From Deltaproteobacteria bacterium (GTDB lineage Bacteria; Desulfobacterota; Syntrophobacteria; B119-G9), in assembly GCA_003646715.1 (NCBI GenBank), contig QMLL01000115.1, forward strand, positions 1 to 6,007: 6,007 nucleotides of DNA. Reading direction: 5' to 3'. Position numbers and translations under genes: made by a program. Position 1 is the stretch's first letter; every line of letters starts with the position of its first letter. The notes beneath the pieces are model-generated. The model saw only the letters and a program-made list of their open reading frames with translations, was not told the DNA's origin and did not search any database. This document shows positions 1 to 6,007 of this stretch, in pieces.

Positions 1-1777
1 GGCCGCTGCAGATTTTCTTGGCTGTAGTATTCAGGAACTGATTGGAAAAAAATGCTATGAAGTCGTTCACGGAACCGCTGAACATCCTCCCAACTGTCCT
101 CACATGCTTTCCCAGCGCACCGGACAGGTGGAAAGCGCTGAAATGGAGCTTTCTGACGGAAAGTACGTCCAAGTCACATGTTCGCCAATAAGAGGGCGAG
201 ACGGCGAGATCTTAGGCACGGTGCATGTTGCGCGAGACGTAACGGATAGGAAGAAACTGGAAAGTGAAATAATCCGCAGCAAGAATCTGCTTGAAAATCT
301 GTTCGAGAATTCCACGGAGGCAATCGGTGTAGTGGACCGGCACGGGAGGTTCATGAAGATTAATAGGAGAACCGAAGAAATATTTGGTTACAGCCGTCAT
401 GAACTCATAGGGCAAAAGTTTGATACATTGTATGCGGATAAAAAAGAGCTGGAAGAATTGCTGTCTATTTTGCGGACCAAGAAAATTGTAAGGGAAAAAG
501 AAGTAAGAATGATAGTGAAAAGTGGCGAGTTGGTCCCCATGGAAACGTCGATAAGTTTGCTCTACGACGCTAATGGAGAACTCCTTGGCAGTGTTGCTCA
601 TGCGAGGGATTTAAGGGAGAAAAAATCTCTTGAAGCGCAATTGCTCCAGGCGCAGAAAATGGAAGCAATTGGAATTCTCGCAGGTGGAATTGCTCACGAT
701 TTCAATAACTTGCTTACAACAATCAAGGGATATTCTCAGATCTTACTCATGGACGAGCAGCTCAGAGCAACGGAAGGGGAGGCGTTACAAGAAATAGAAA
801 GGGCGGCTTCCCGGGCTGGCGAACTCGTCAGCCATTTGTTGACCTTCAGCCGTAGAGTTGAACGCACCACGAAACTTCTGAATCTGAACGAAGTAGTTGT
901 AAACGTAAAGAAACTTCTTAAGCGTTCCCTGCCCAAAAATATAGAACTGGATATTCAGCTCAGCCCGGATCTCAGTCCCATTAAGACAGATTCTGTCCAG
1001 ATGGAACAGATCATACTAAATCTTGCAATCAATGCCAAAGATGCCATGCCTGAAGGGGGGCACCTGGAGATCAGGACCGAAAACGTTGTGTTGTCCGAAG
1101 AGGAAGTCAGGCGTTTCATTGATGTACAACCCGGCAGATATGTGTTGCTTTCTATTCGTGATACTGGGTGTGGAATTCCGGAAGAAATGCTAGGAAGCAT
1201 ATTTGATCCTTTCTTTACAACCAAGGAAGTAGGGAAGGGTACAGGACTGGGACTTTCCATCGTCTATGGAATTGTTAAGTCTCACAAAGGGTTCATTGAT
1301 GTTGAGACGAAAGTGGGTGAAGGAACAAATTTCAAGATCTACTTCCCTGCCGAGTTTGAAACAGATGAATTGTCTCTCAGTCTTGAAAAAGAAGCGAAAT
1401 TACAGGGTGGCAAAGAGAAAATCATGATAGTAGACGATGAAGAAGGCGTAGCACGCGTTGCGGTGGAGATACTTTCAAGATTCGGCTACGACGTGGTATG
1501 GGCTGCCAGCGGTGAAGAAGCTGTGGAGCTTTTTGAGAAGACCAATAAACGTTTTGATCTCATCATACTTGATTACATGATGCCCAAAATGGATGGACTG
1601 GCGTGCATGAAGAAGATAAGGTCTATTGACGAGGCTGTGAAGATACTTTTTGCTACCGGATTTGTGAGCGATATACCTTTTGACGAACTTTACCAACATG
1701 GCGCTAACGGAGTAATACAGAAACCCTTTGACGTGGATGACCTGCTGGCGGCTGTACGGCGCACCCTGGACGAATAG
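1..1777 (+). CDS. Hybrid sensor histidine kinase (PAS-PAS-HisKA-HATPase-REC), 5' end outside window
   Basis: The reading frame is open from the first complete codon (base 2), so the true start lies upstream; the Met at 104 is inside a PAS domain and is not a credible start. Numbering the visible 591 residues from base 2: the end of PAS1 is about 1-85, ending in the usual DVTDRKKLE-type exit; PAS2 is about 96-205; a short helical linker leads into HisKA. The H-box is GGIAHDFNN with phospho-acceptor His232. ATPase motifs follow: N-box (Asn340, Asn344), G1 DTGCGIP from 387, F-box FDPFFTT from 401, G2 GKGTGLGLS near 411-419. A C-terminal receiver (about 473-591) has Asp478/Asp479, phospho-acceptor Asp524 in LDYMMP, Thr552 and Lys574. 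All catalytic residues are present, so this should be an active kinase with an internal phosphorelay or self-regulating receiver. The HDFNN H-box is typical of the NtrB-like group. No transmembrane segment is visible, but the N-terminus is missing. The ligand is unknown. Confidence 0.95.
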   Translation, partial: AAADFLGCSIQELIGKKCYEVVHGTAEHPPNCPHMLSQRTGQVESAEMELSDGKYVQVTCSPIRGRDGEILGTVHVARDVTDRKKLESEIIRSKNLLENLFENSTEAIGVVDRHGRFMKINRRTEEIFGYSRHELIGQKFDTLYADKKELEELLSILRTKKIVREKEVRMIVKSGELVPMETSISLLYDANGELLGSVAHARDLREKKSLEAQLLQAQKMEAIGILAGGIAHDFNNLLTTIKGYSQILLMDEQLRATEGEALQEIERAASRAGELVSHLLTFSRRVERTTKLLNLNEVVVNVKKLLKRSLPKNIELDIQLSPDLSPIKTDSVQMEQIILNLAINAKDAMPEGGHLEIRTENVVLSEEEVRRFIDVQPGRYVLLSIRDTGCGIPEEMLGSIFDPFFTTKEVGKGTGLGLSIVYGIVKSHKGFIDVETKVGEGTNFKIYFPAEFETDELSLSLEKEAKLQGGKEKIMIVDDEEGVARVAVEILSRFGYDVVWAASGEEAVELFEKTNKRFDLIILDYMMPKMDGLACMKKIRSIDEAVKILFATGFVSDIPFDELYQHGANGVIQKPFDVDDLLAAVRRTLDE

Positions 1778-1821
1778 ATCAATTCGTTAAATTCAATTAT
1801 CTGGATCCTTTAGACCTCTGT

Positions 1822-1861
1822 GGGGATTGCAAATATCATTCTGTGATGATAAGATGCACCC
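1822..1861 (+). other. Imperfect inverted repeat between kinase and dehydratase genes, possible weak terminator
   Basis: Arms TATCAT (1834-1839) and ATGATA (1846-1851) flank a 6-base loop. After a small internal loop the pairing resumes with TGCA (1828-1831) and TGCA (1855-1858). It then continues with GGG against CCC (1859-1861) across a GAT bulge. Only four T residues follow (1865-1868), so this is a poor match to an intrinsic terminator. Its place 45 bases after the kinase stop still suits a transcript end or a structured leader for the dehydratase mRNA. The structure was paired by eye and no folding energy was computed. Confidence 0.35.
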
Positions 1862-1922
1862 TGATTTTGATAGTCCTGCCGAAGTAGCAATTTCTGGTAA
1901 TTAATCGATAAAGGAGATCTGG

Positions 1923-1930
1923 AAGGAAGG
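1923..1930 (+). promoter_or_regulatory. Ribosome binding site of the dehydratase gene
   Basis: AAGGAAGG sits 7 bases before the ATG at 1938. A second purine-rich stretch, AAGGAGAT at 1911-1918, is closer to the consensus but 19 bases from the ATG. No start codon lies in frame between an upstream stop (1902-1904) and 1938, so the start is fixed at 1938. Confidence 0.75.
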
Positions 1931-1937
1931 TTTTGCG

Positions 1938-2939
1938 ATGATCGATCAAAGGCTTAGCGAATTGGCTGCACAGGTAAATATGTTGAACATTTATAAGGCA
2001 AGAAAGGTCGTTTATCAAAAGCTTAAAAGAACCTTGTTAGCATCCTACCCGTCATTTTCAGAACTTATTGGCACAGAGGTTTTCATAAAGCATGAAAATC
2101 ATAACCCCACGGGCTCTTTCAAGGTGCGGGGTGCTGTAAATTACATGTACTATGTGCCCCCGGAAATCAGGAAAAGCGGTATTGTCGTAGCAACCAAGGG
2201 CAATCATGGCTTGGCAGTTGCCTGGGCTGCCAGGGAGCAGGGGATTTTGTGTAATGTTGTTGTACCCGAAAATAATAATCCCCAGATAAATAAAGCCATC
2301 CAGGCAGAAGGAGCGCAGTTGATAGAACAGGGTGTCGACTTTTACGAAGCCCAAAATTATTGTGAGGAACTTGCTGAGAACGCCGGCTTCTTCTATTTGA
2401 GGCAGGGAAATGAACCTGAAATTTTGAATGGTCTTGGAACAATGGCACTTGAAATTTTTGAAGATCTACCGGATGTAGAGGTAATTTTGATGCCGGTGGG
2501 TGGAGGCAGTGGTTGTGCTGCGCTGGCACTTGTAGCAAAATCCATAAATCCTGATGTGAAAATCATTGCCGTGCAGGCGGAAGAAGCACCGGCTTTTTAC
2601 CTGTCCTGGAAAGAAGGGAAACGGGTAATTACTGAGAGGGCTCAAACTTTTGCTGATGGACTGGCGGCAAGGAGCGTTTTTGAAGTTCCCTATCTTATCC
2701 TCAAGAAGCGGGTTGATGAAGTCGTACTGGTTAATGAAGACGAGATAAAAAAAGGTGTAAATCTTGCGCTGACCCTTACTCATAACCTGGCTGAACCTGC
2801 AGGAGCCGTAACCCTTGCTGCCGCGTTAAAAATGAAGGAGAAGCTGGCAGGTAAGAAGGTTGTGGCGGTAATGACAGGAGGGAACATTAATTGCGAGCAA
2901 CTGGTTGAAGTTGTTAAGAGCGAATGCGAGAGTGATTAG
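1938..2939 (+). CDS. PLP-dependent threonine/serine dehydratase-like enzyme
   Basis: A 333-residue fold-type II PLP enzyme. Visible motifs: NPTGSFKVRGA with Schiff-base Lys62; ATKGNHG (about 85-91), the Asn/His loop that contacts the cofactor and substrate; the phosphate-binding glycine loop PVGGGSG (186-192); and TGGN (313-316) near the C-terminus, where the pyridine nitrogen is bound. The family deaminates L-threonine to 2-oxobutyrate or L-serine to pyruvate. The length equals a catalytic domain alone; there is no C-terminal ACT-like regulatory domain, so isoleucine feedback of the biosynthetic IlvA kind is unlikely. The GNHG and GGGSG versions resemble the divergent dehydratase group more than classical TdcB/IlvA (which read GNHAQG). 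The true substrate could be another beta-hydroxy or beta-substituted amino acid. It is the first gene of a probable three-gene operon, 44 bases ahead of the hydrolase. Likely cytosolic. Confidence 0.85.
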   Translation: MIDQRLSELAAQVNMLNIYKARKVVYQKLKRTLLASYPSFSELIGTEVFIKHENHNPTGSFKVRGAVNYMYYVPPEIRKSGIVVATKGNHGLAVAWAAREQGILCNVVVPENNNPQINKAIQAEGAQLIEQGVDFYEAQNYCEELAENAGFFYLRQGNEPEILNGLGTMALEIFEDLPDVEVILMPVGGGSGCAALALVAKSINPDVKIIAVQAEEAPAFYLSWKEGKRVITERAQTFADGLAARSVFEVPYLILKKRVDEVVLVNEDEIKKGVNLALTLTHNLAEPAGAVTLAAALKMKEKLAGKKVVAVMTGGNINCEQLVEVVKSECESD

Positions 2940-2966
2940 AATCCATAGGTTTTACAGAGTTTTTTC

Positions 2967-2974
2967 GGGGGAGA
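2967..2974 (+). promoter_or_regulatory. Ribosome binding site deciding the start of the MBL hydrolase
   Basis: GGGGGAGA ends 9 bases before the ATG at 2984 but directly abuts the in-frame GTG at 2975. Normal spacing therefore supports ATG 2984. The resulting N-terminus MELKQMVVG also looks like the usual start of this hydrolase family. Confidence 0.6.
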
Positions 2975-2983
2975 GTGGAAAAG

Positions 2984-3637
2984 ATGGAACTCAAGCAGAT
3001 GGTTGTTGGCGTAATGGAGGTTTTTTGCTACATCGTGGTTTGTGAAAAAACCGGGGAATGCGTAGTAATAGATCCCGCTGGCGACGAGGAAAAAATATTT
3101 GCTGAAATACGAAATTCTGGACTCTCGTTAAAATATATTGTGAATACCCATGGCCATGCGGATCATACATGCGGAAATGCAAAAATGAAAGCATTAACTG
3201 GAGCTCCAATAGTTATGCACGCCCTGGATGACGAGTTTTTCAGACGTCCGGAAAATGTCGCATGGGCAAAACAGATGGGGTTTGATCCCTCTCCACCAGC
3301 CGATTTAGCTGTGGAAGATGGCTATATCTTAAAGTTTGGTGAACTGGAGATGGAATTTATTCATACCCCTGGTCATACACCCGGATCTTGTTGTCTGAAA
3401 GTTGATAATAACCTTTTCACCGGGGACACGCTCTTTGTCGGTGCGGTCGGAAGGACAGACCTTCCCGGTGCTTCTTTCGAGCAACTGTTAAAATCCATCG
3501 AAACCAAAATCATCACCCTACCCCCGGAAACACTGATCTTGCCAGGACATGATTACGGCGATCAACCCACATCCACAATTAAACGGGAAATGGAAACGAA
3601 TCCTTACATCACAGATTTTATCCTGGATGAAGAATAG
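2984..3637 (+). CDS. MBL-fold hydrolase, probable type II glyoxalase (GloC/YcbL-like)
   Basis: A 217-residue metallo-beta-lactamase-fold enzyme; a GTG at 2975 would add three residues. Counting from ATG 2984, the metal ligands are all present: His56, His58, Asp60 and His61 in THGHADH, His131 in TPGHTPG, Asp148 in FTGDTLF, and His189 in LPGHDYG. The GRTDLPG stretch after the bridging Asp and the length near 215 residues match the short YcbL/GloC group, which hydrolyses S-lactoylglutathione and related thioesters. They do not match the longer classical GloB with its extra helical C-terminal domain. Persulfide dioxygenase (ETHE1-like) and other thiol-ester hydrolases share much of this pattern and cannot be excluded from sequence alone. 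It lies 44 bases after the dehydratase and 5 bases before the alkyltransferase, same strand, so co-transcription is likely. No signal peptide is seen, so it is probably cytosolic. Confidence 0.85.
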   Translation: MELKQMVVGVMEVFCYIVVCEKTGECVVIDPAGDEEKIFAEIRNSGLSLKYIVNTHGHADHTCGNAKMKALTGAPIVMHALDDEFFRRPENVAWAKQMGFDPSPPADLAVEDGYILKFGELEMEFIHTPGHTPGSCCLKVDNNLFTGDTLFVGAVGRTDLPGASFEQLLKSIETKIITLPPETLILPGHDYGDQPTSTIKREMETNPYITDFILDEE

Positions 3638-3642
3638 CCGGG

Positions 3643-4152
3643 ATGACTCGGTACCAGTCTAAAGTTAATTTTCCTCCCATTGCAGGAATAGAAATTGAGG
3701 TGTCGGAGCTAGGGCTCCGGCGCTTGATCTTGCTTCCCGGGGAATATTTCAAAAAGTACAAATTGTCCGGCAGTAGAACTACCTTAGCAGATAATTGGTG
3801 TGATAAACTTGATCTTGTCCTTGAGGTGGAAACTCAGTTGTTGGAGTATTTAGAGGGGCGAAGGCGGAGTTTCTCAATTCCGCTTGATCTGGATATTGGC
3901 ACTGATTTTCAGAAGCGGGTATGGGGCATTTTGCAGGAGATTCCATACGGTTGTTACTCTACATACAAAGAGATTGCCAAGAAAGCTGGCAAACCCCATG
4001 CCGCTCGAGCAGTTGGTAATGCCTGTGCGGCAAATCCCATACCTATAATCATACCATGCCATCGTGTCATCCGCACCGACGGACGCCTTGGCGGGTATAC
4101 TTCCTGCGTGAACGCCAAAAAAGCCCTCCTCATGCTCGAAGGAGCAATATAA
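3643..4152 (+). CDS. ogt: Methylated-DNA--protein-cysteine S-methyltransferase (O6-alkylguanine repair)
   Basis: A 169-residue suicide DNA-repair protein that moves the alkyl group from O6-alkylguanine (and O4-alkylthymine) to its own cysteine. The acceptor is Cys139 in IPCHRV, followed by His140. The helix-turn-helix carries ARAVG with the base-flipping Arg122, and Asn131 lies eight residues before the cysteine as in the human enzyme. Glu166 in LEG completes the Cys-His-Glu hydrogen-bond network. The region FQKRVWGILQEIPYG (89-103) opens the conserved C-terminal domain; the N-terminal ~85 residues form the usual divergent domain. The length is that of a stand-alone Ogt with no AdaA zinc/activator domain, so no transcriptional role is expected. 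The ATG is 5 bases after the hydrolase stop with only a weak purine stretch (AAGAA, 3630-3634), which suggests translational coupling. In the loop after GGY the residues are TSC, placing an additional Cys155 near the active site. Confidence 0.95.
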   Translation: MTRYQSKVNFPPIAGIEIEVSELGLRRLILLPGEYFKKYKLSGSRTTLADNWCDKLDLVLEVETQLLEYLEGRRRSFSIPLDLDIGTDFQKRVWGILQEIPYGCYSTYKEIAKKAGKPHAARAVGNACAANPIPIIIPCHRVIRTDGRLGGYTSCVNAKKALLMLEGAI

Positions 4153-4222
4153 AGTGCTTTCTCACCGTCTTGTGATTTGCATCCAGAAGCCAGATCAAGG
4201 ATTTTTGTTGAATGCCAGGTTT
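4153..4222. other. Convergent intergenic gap, no clear terminator
   Basis: Seventy bases separate the 3' ends of the alkyltransferase and the minus-strand signalling gene. Only a 4-base ATCC/GGAT pairing with a 14-base loop followed by TTTTTG was found by eye, too weak to call a terminator. The gap is also far too short to hide the ATPase domain missing from the signalling protein. Confidence 0.5.
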
Positions 4223-5788
4223 TTAAACGTCCGCTGATTTCTCAATATCGAAAAGTTTTATGCCATCTGGATATTCAACGGTTTCATACCTGGTAATATG
4301 GTTCAGTTTTTTTGTTAGTTTTCCGAGCCTGTTTATCTGTTTTTTCAGTCTGTCAGCGACGTTGAAACCGGGATGATTTTTGTCAAGATCCATAAACAAC
4401 AGGTCTATCAGTCCTGCCATAGCCATAAGAGGTTGGTTGATCTCGTGAGCAAACGCTCCAGCCATTTCCAGCACACCCTGCAAACGCTCTGCTTGCAAGG
4501 CTTTCTCCTGCATTTTCTGAATTCTGAACCCGACTTCTATCCTGGCCAGCAGTTCCTGTCTCTTGTCATGGAGAGGTTTGGATAGGTAGTCATCAGCGCC
4601 GGTTTCAAGAGCATAAACCACGCTTTCAGTACCCGATATCATGGACAGCACTATTATGTACACAGAGCACAAACTTGGTGTGCTTCGGACTCGACGACAA
4701 AATTCCATTCCGTCAAGCCCCGGCATCATCCAATCAAGGAGTACCACCTGTGGGCGTTTTTCTTCTAGAAGTCTCCTGCCCTTTTGACCACTTTCGGCAA
4801 GGAGAACATGGTAGCCTTCTTTGGTGAGTAACTTTTCAAGATATGCTCGAGTTACCGGATCGTCGTCAATGACCAGGATTACCTTTTCCTCTTTTTGTTC
4901 CTCAGGCCTTCTGATGAATTTCTTTGGAAGAGCCTGGAATTTTCTTTCCCAGTTCAGGTTTTCATAAGCAGATTCTATAAGGTCAGCTTCTTTTAGACCT
5001 TCTGAAGGAGAATATGTAGCGGAACCCGTAGACAGAAAAAATTTCAAGTCCATGTTTGGCCAGGTTTTTGCCTCCTCGTAAAGGCTTTCCTTGATTCTTT
5101 TTGCCGCTTTTTCACAGGTCATTTCGTTTGTGTCCCTGTGTATAATAGCAAATTGCTCCGGGAAGACATGAAAGACTCTGTCGTGCGTCCGAACTATATT
5201 AGTAAGGTAGTTACCAACCCTCCTTATGAATTCAACGGAGTATTCGTACGACGTTTGTTTCCAGGGAAGCAGGGAAAAATCAACGTTTAACAGTGTAATA
5301 GAAAAGAAGCTTGGAAGCTCGTCCGCACGGGCTATTTCATTTGTTAACGCATCCCTGAAAGATTGCCTGTTTTTAAGGCCTGTCAGTATGTCTTTACCAG
5401 GGGATAGAGTCCTTGTTTTGCTTATGTGTATGTAATGCTTGTATATTTCCAATTTGAGCTGGATTAGTTCCGGTTCGCTGATAAGAGGTATCGTGTCGAA
5501 AACGTTGTTGTTGAAGACCAGATATTGATCTTTCGGATTTTCCTCTTCGGTAAGAGCCACAAAAAGAGGCTTTGATTGGAGTTTGTTGAAAAATTTGAGA
5601 AGTTCCGTGGGATTATTGTCTTTGTTAAAAAGTGGAGCAAATACCAGATCCGTATCCTCGCGGGATATTATGTCGTCGAAGCTAATGTCGGATAAGTCAA
5701 CTGCGCTGTTACCAGATTTTTCAATCGTTTCAATGAAGCATTGCCTGATTTCATCCTGAGGGTGACACAGCAAAATGTTAAGTTTCAT
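4223..5788 (-). CDS. Multidomain response regulator: pseudo-receiver, degenerate GGDEF, receiver, DHp/HisKA without ATPase
   Basis: A 521-residue soluble signalling protein counted from ATG 5788. That start is favoured because GGAG lies 9 bases upstream and it begins MKLNILL like a receiver beta-1; TTG 5818 and ATG 5803 are in frame but lack a ribosome site. Residues 1-115 resemble a receiver that has lost its acidic pair, its phospho-Asp (Pro52 at that place) and its Lys. Residues 133-285 are a GGDEF fold, starting DILTGLKNR, in which the signature has become FPEQF (209-213). An RTHD motif (200-203) sits exactly five residues before it, as an I-site does. Residues 302-425 form an intact receiver: Asp308-310, phospho-acceptor Asp352 in LLDWMMP, Ser382, Lys404. 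A helical linker leads to a HisKA hairpin with His448 in FAHEINQP, and the protein ends about 70 residues later with no ATP-binding domain. It is probably neither a kinase nor a cyclase; phosphotransfer or c-di-GMP sensing is inferred. It overlaps the upstream minus-strand gene by 11 bases. Confidence 0.85.
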   Translation of the reverse strand: MKLNILLCHPQDEIRQCFIETIEKSGNSAVDLSDISFDDIISREDTDLVFAPLFNKDNNPTELLKFFNKLQSKPLFVALTEEENPKDQYLVFNNNVFDTIPLISEPELIQLKLEIYKHYIHISKTRTLSPGKDILTGLKNRQSFRDALTNEIARADELPSFFSITLLNVDFSLLPWKQTSYEYSVEFIRRVGNYLTNIVRTHDRVFHVFPEQFAIIHRDTNEMTCEKAAKRIKESLYEEAKTWPNMDLKFFLSTGSATYSPSEGLKEADLIESAYENLNWERKFQALPKKFIRRPEEQKEEKVILVIDDDPVTRAYLEKLLTKEGYHVLLAESGQKGRRLLEEKRPQVVLLDWMMPGLDGMEFCRRVRSTPSLCSVYIIVLSMISGTESVVYALETGADDYLSKPLHDKRQELLARIEVGFRIQKMQEKALQAERLQGVLEMAGAFAHEINQPLMAMAGLIDLLFMDLDKNHPGFNVADRLKKQINRLGKLTKKLNHITRYETVEYPDGIKLFDIEKSADV

Positions 5789-6007
5789 CGGGTTTGTCTC
5801 CATTTTTATTGCAATCAATGCAAGAACAGTGTGCCTTCAATATTTGCCTTAGAGATAACCAGAAAAGGATGGATGATATTGCAACAGCCGTAACGATAAC
5901 GTAGGTTCCATAAGTTTCCAGATTGCCTAGCAAACTTGAGATGCCTTGGGTTGCGGTTGTAAGTGCTGTAGTAGCCTTTTCCGACCCCGGATTAAAAAGA
6001 GGATTCA
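5778..6007 (-). CDS. C-terminal end of a predicted membrane protein with a CxCxxC tail (partial)
   Basis: Reading the minus strand from 6005, the frame is open for 75 codons to a TAA at 5780-5778 and runs off the window edge, so the start is not seen. There is no ATG in the visible part. Visible residues 35-52 (from YVIVTAV to FWLSL) form one hydrophobic, probably transmembrane helix, followed by a basic stretch RQILK, consistent with a cytoplasmic C-terminus. The tail contains HCSCIDCN, with cysteines at 60, 62 and 65, and ends in a charged, Lys/Asp/Glu-containing stretch. The stop lies inside the next gene (11-base overlap with ATG 5788), which supports both the frame and co-translation with the signalling protein. 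I do not recognise the family. It could be the end of a longer membrane protein or, if a TTG such as codon 25 is used, a small single-pass protein. Metal or redox use of the cysteines is speculation. Confidence 0.6.
   Translation of the reverse strand, partial: NPLFNPGSEKATTALTTATQGISSLLGNLETYGTYVIVTAVAISSILFWLSLRQILKAHCSCIDCNKNGDKPDET
5798..5801 (-). promoter_or_regulatory. Ribosome binding site of the signalling protein
   Basis: On the minus strand GGAG lies 9 bases before ATG 5788. It is inside the coding region of the preceding gene, which stops at 5778. It supports the 5788 start over the in-frame TTG at 5818 and ATG at 5803, neither of which has a purine-rich site at the proper distance. 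Confidence 0.6.

Noticed and set aside
955..1260. 101-codon minus-strand open frame inside the kinase
   Set aside because: It is antisense to the conserved ATPase motifs, has no recognisable domain, and is best read as a shadow of the real gene.
1778..1937. Sigma-70 promoter for the trio
   Set aside because: TTGATA at 1867-1872 and TGGTAATTA near 1896 were considered, but spacing and -10 quality are too poor to support a call.
2167..2538. 123-codon minus-strand open frame inside the dehydratase
   Set aside because: It is antisense to conserved enzyme motifs, with low-complexity His/Pro/Gln-rich content and no domain.
2975..2983. GTG at 2975 as the start of the MBL hydrolase
   Set aside because: The only good ribosome site (2967-2974) abuts this codon directly, while it is well spaced from ATG 2984.
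4153..4222. A frameshifted HATPase domain downstream of the HisKA hairpin
   Set aside because: Only 70 bases remain before the well-supported alkyltransferase gene on the other strand, whereas an ATPase domain needs over 300 bases.
5130..5390. Active diguanylate cyclase
   Set aside because: The domain fold is recognisable, but FPEQF replaces GGDEF, so catalysis is not expected.
5789..5818. TTG 5818 or ATG 5803 as the start of the signalling protein
   Set aside because: Neither has a ribosome site, and they would add residues ahead of beta-1 of the pseudo-receiver; ATG 5788 has GGAG at 9 bases.

Overview
The window reads like a chromosomal segment of a mid-GC (roughly mid-40s % by eye) Gram-negative bacterium. 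PAS-rich hybrid histidine kinases, a receiver protein ending in a lone histidine-kinase dimerisation domain, and the general style of the proteins point to a Desulfobacterota (former Deltaproteobacteria) lineage. That placement rests on protein style, not on a marker gene. No RNA gene, mobile element, CRISPR array or phage gene was seen, and coding density is high.

Left (1-1777, + strand): the C-terminal ~590 residues of a hybrid sensor kinase (PAS - PAS - HisKA - HATPase - receiver). Its N-terminus lies outside the window. A 160-base gap follows, holding an imperfect hairpin and the ribosome binding site of the next gene.

Centre (1938-4152, + strand): a compact, probably co-transcribed trio. 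It consists of a PLP-dependent threonine/serine dehydratase-like enzyme, a metallo-beta-lactamase-fold hydrolase of the glyoxalase II (GloC/YcbL) type, and an O6-alkylguanine-DNA alkyltransferase. Gaps are 44 and 5 bases, counting from the preferred ATG of the hydrolase. The set is compatible with handling reactive by-products of amino-acid catabolism plus repair of alkylated DNA, but that link is inference.

Right (4223-6007, - strand, convergent to the trio): a signalling protein of 521 residues whose 5' end overlaps the 3' end of a second, incomplete minus-strand gene for a membrane protein with a Cys-rich cytoplasmic-like tail. The signalling protein is the most interesting object here. 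It has a pseudo-receiver, a degenerate GGDEF domain that has lost its catalytic motif but keeps an RxxD inhibitory-site signature, an intact receiver, and a DHp/HisKA helical hairpin with a good phospho-histidine but no ATPase domain. It may be a c-di-GMP-responsive phosphotransfer hub rather than a kinase or a cyclase.
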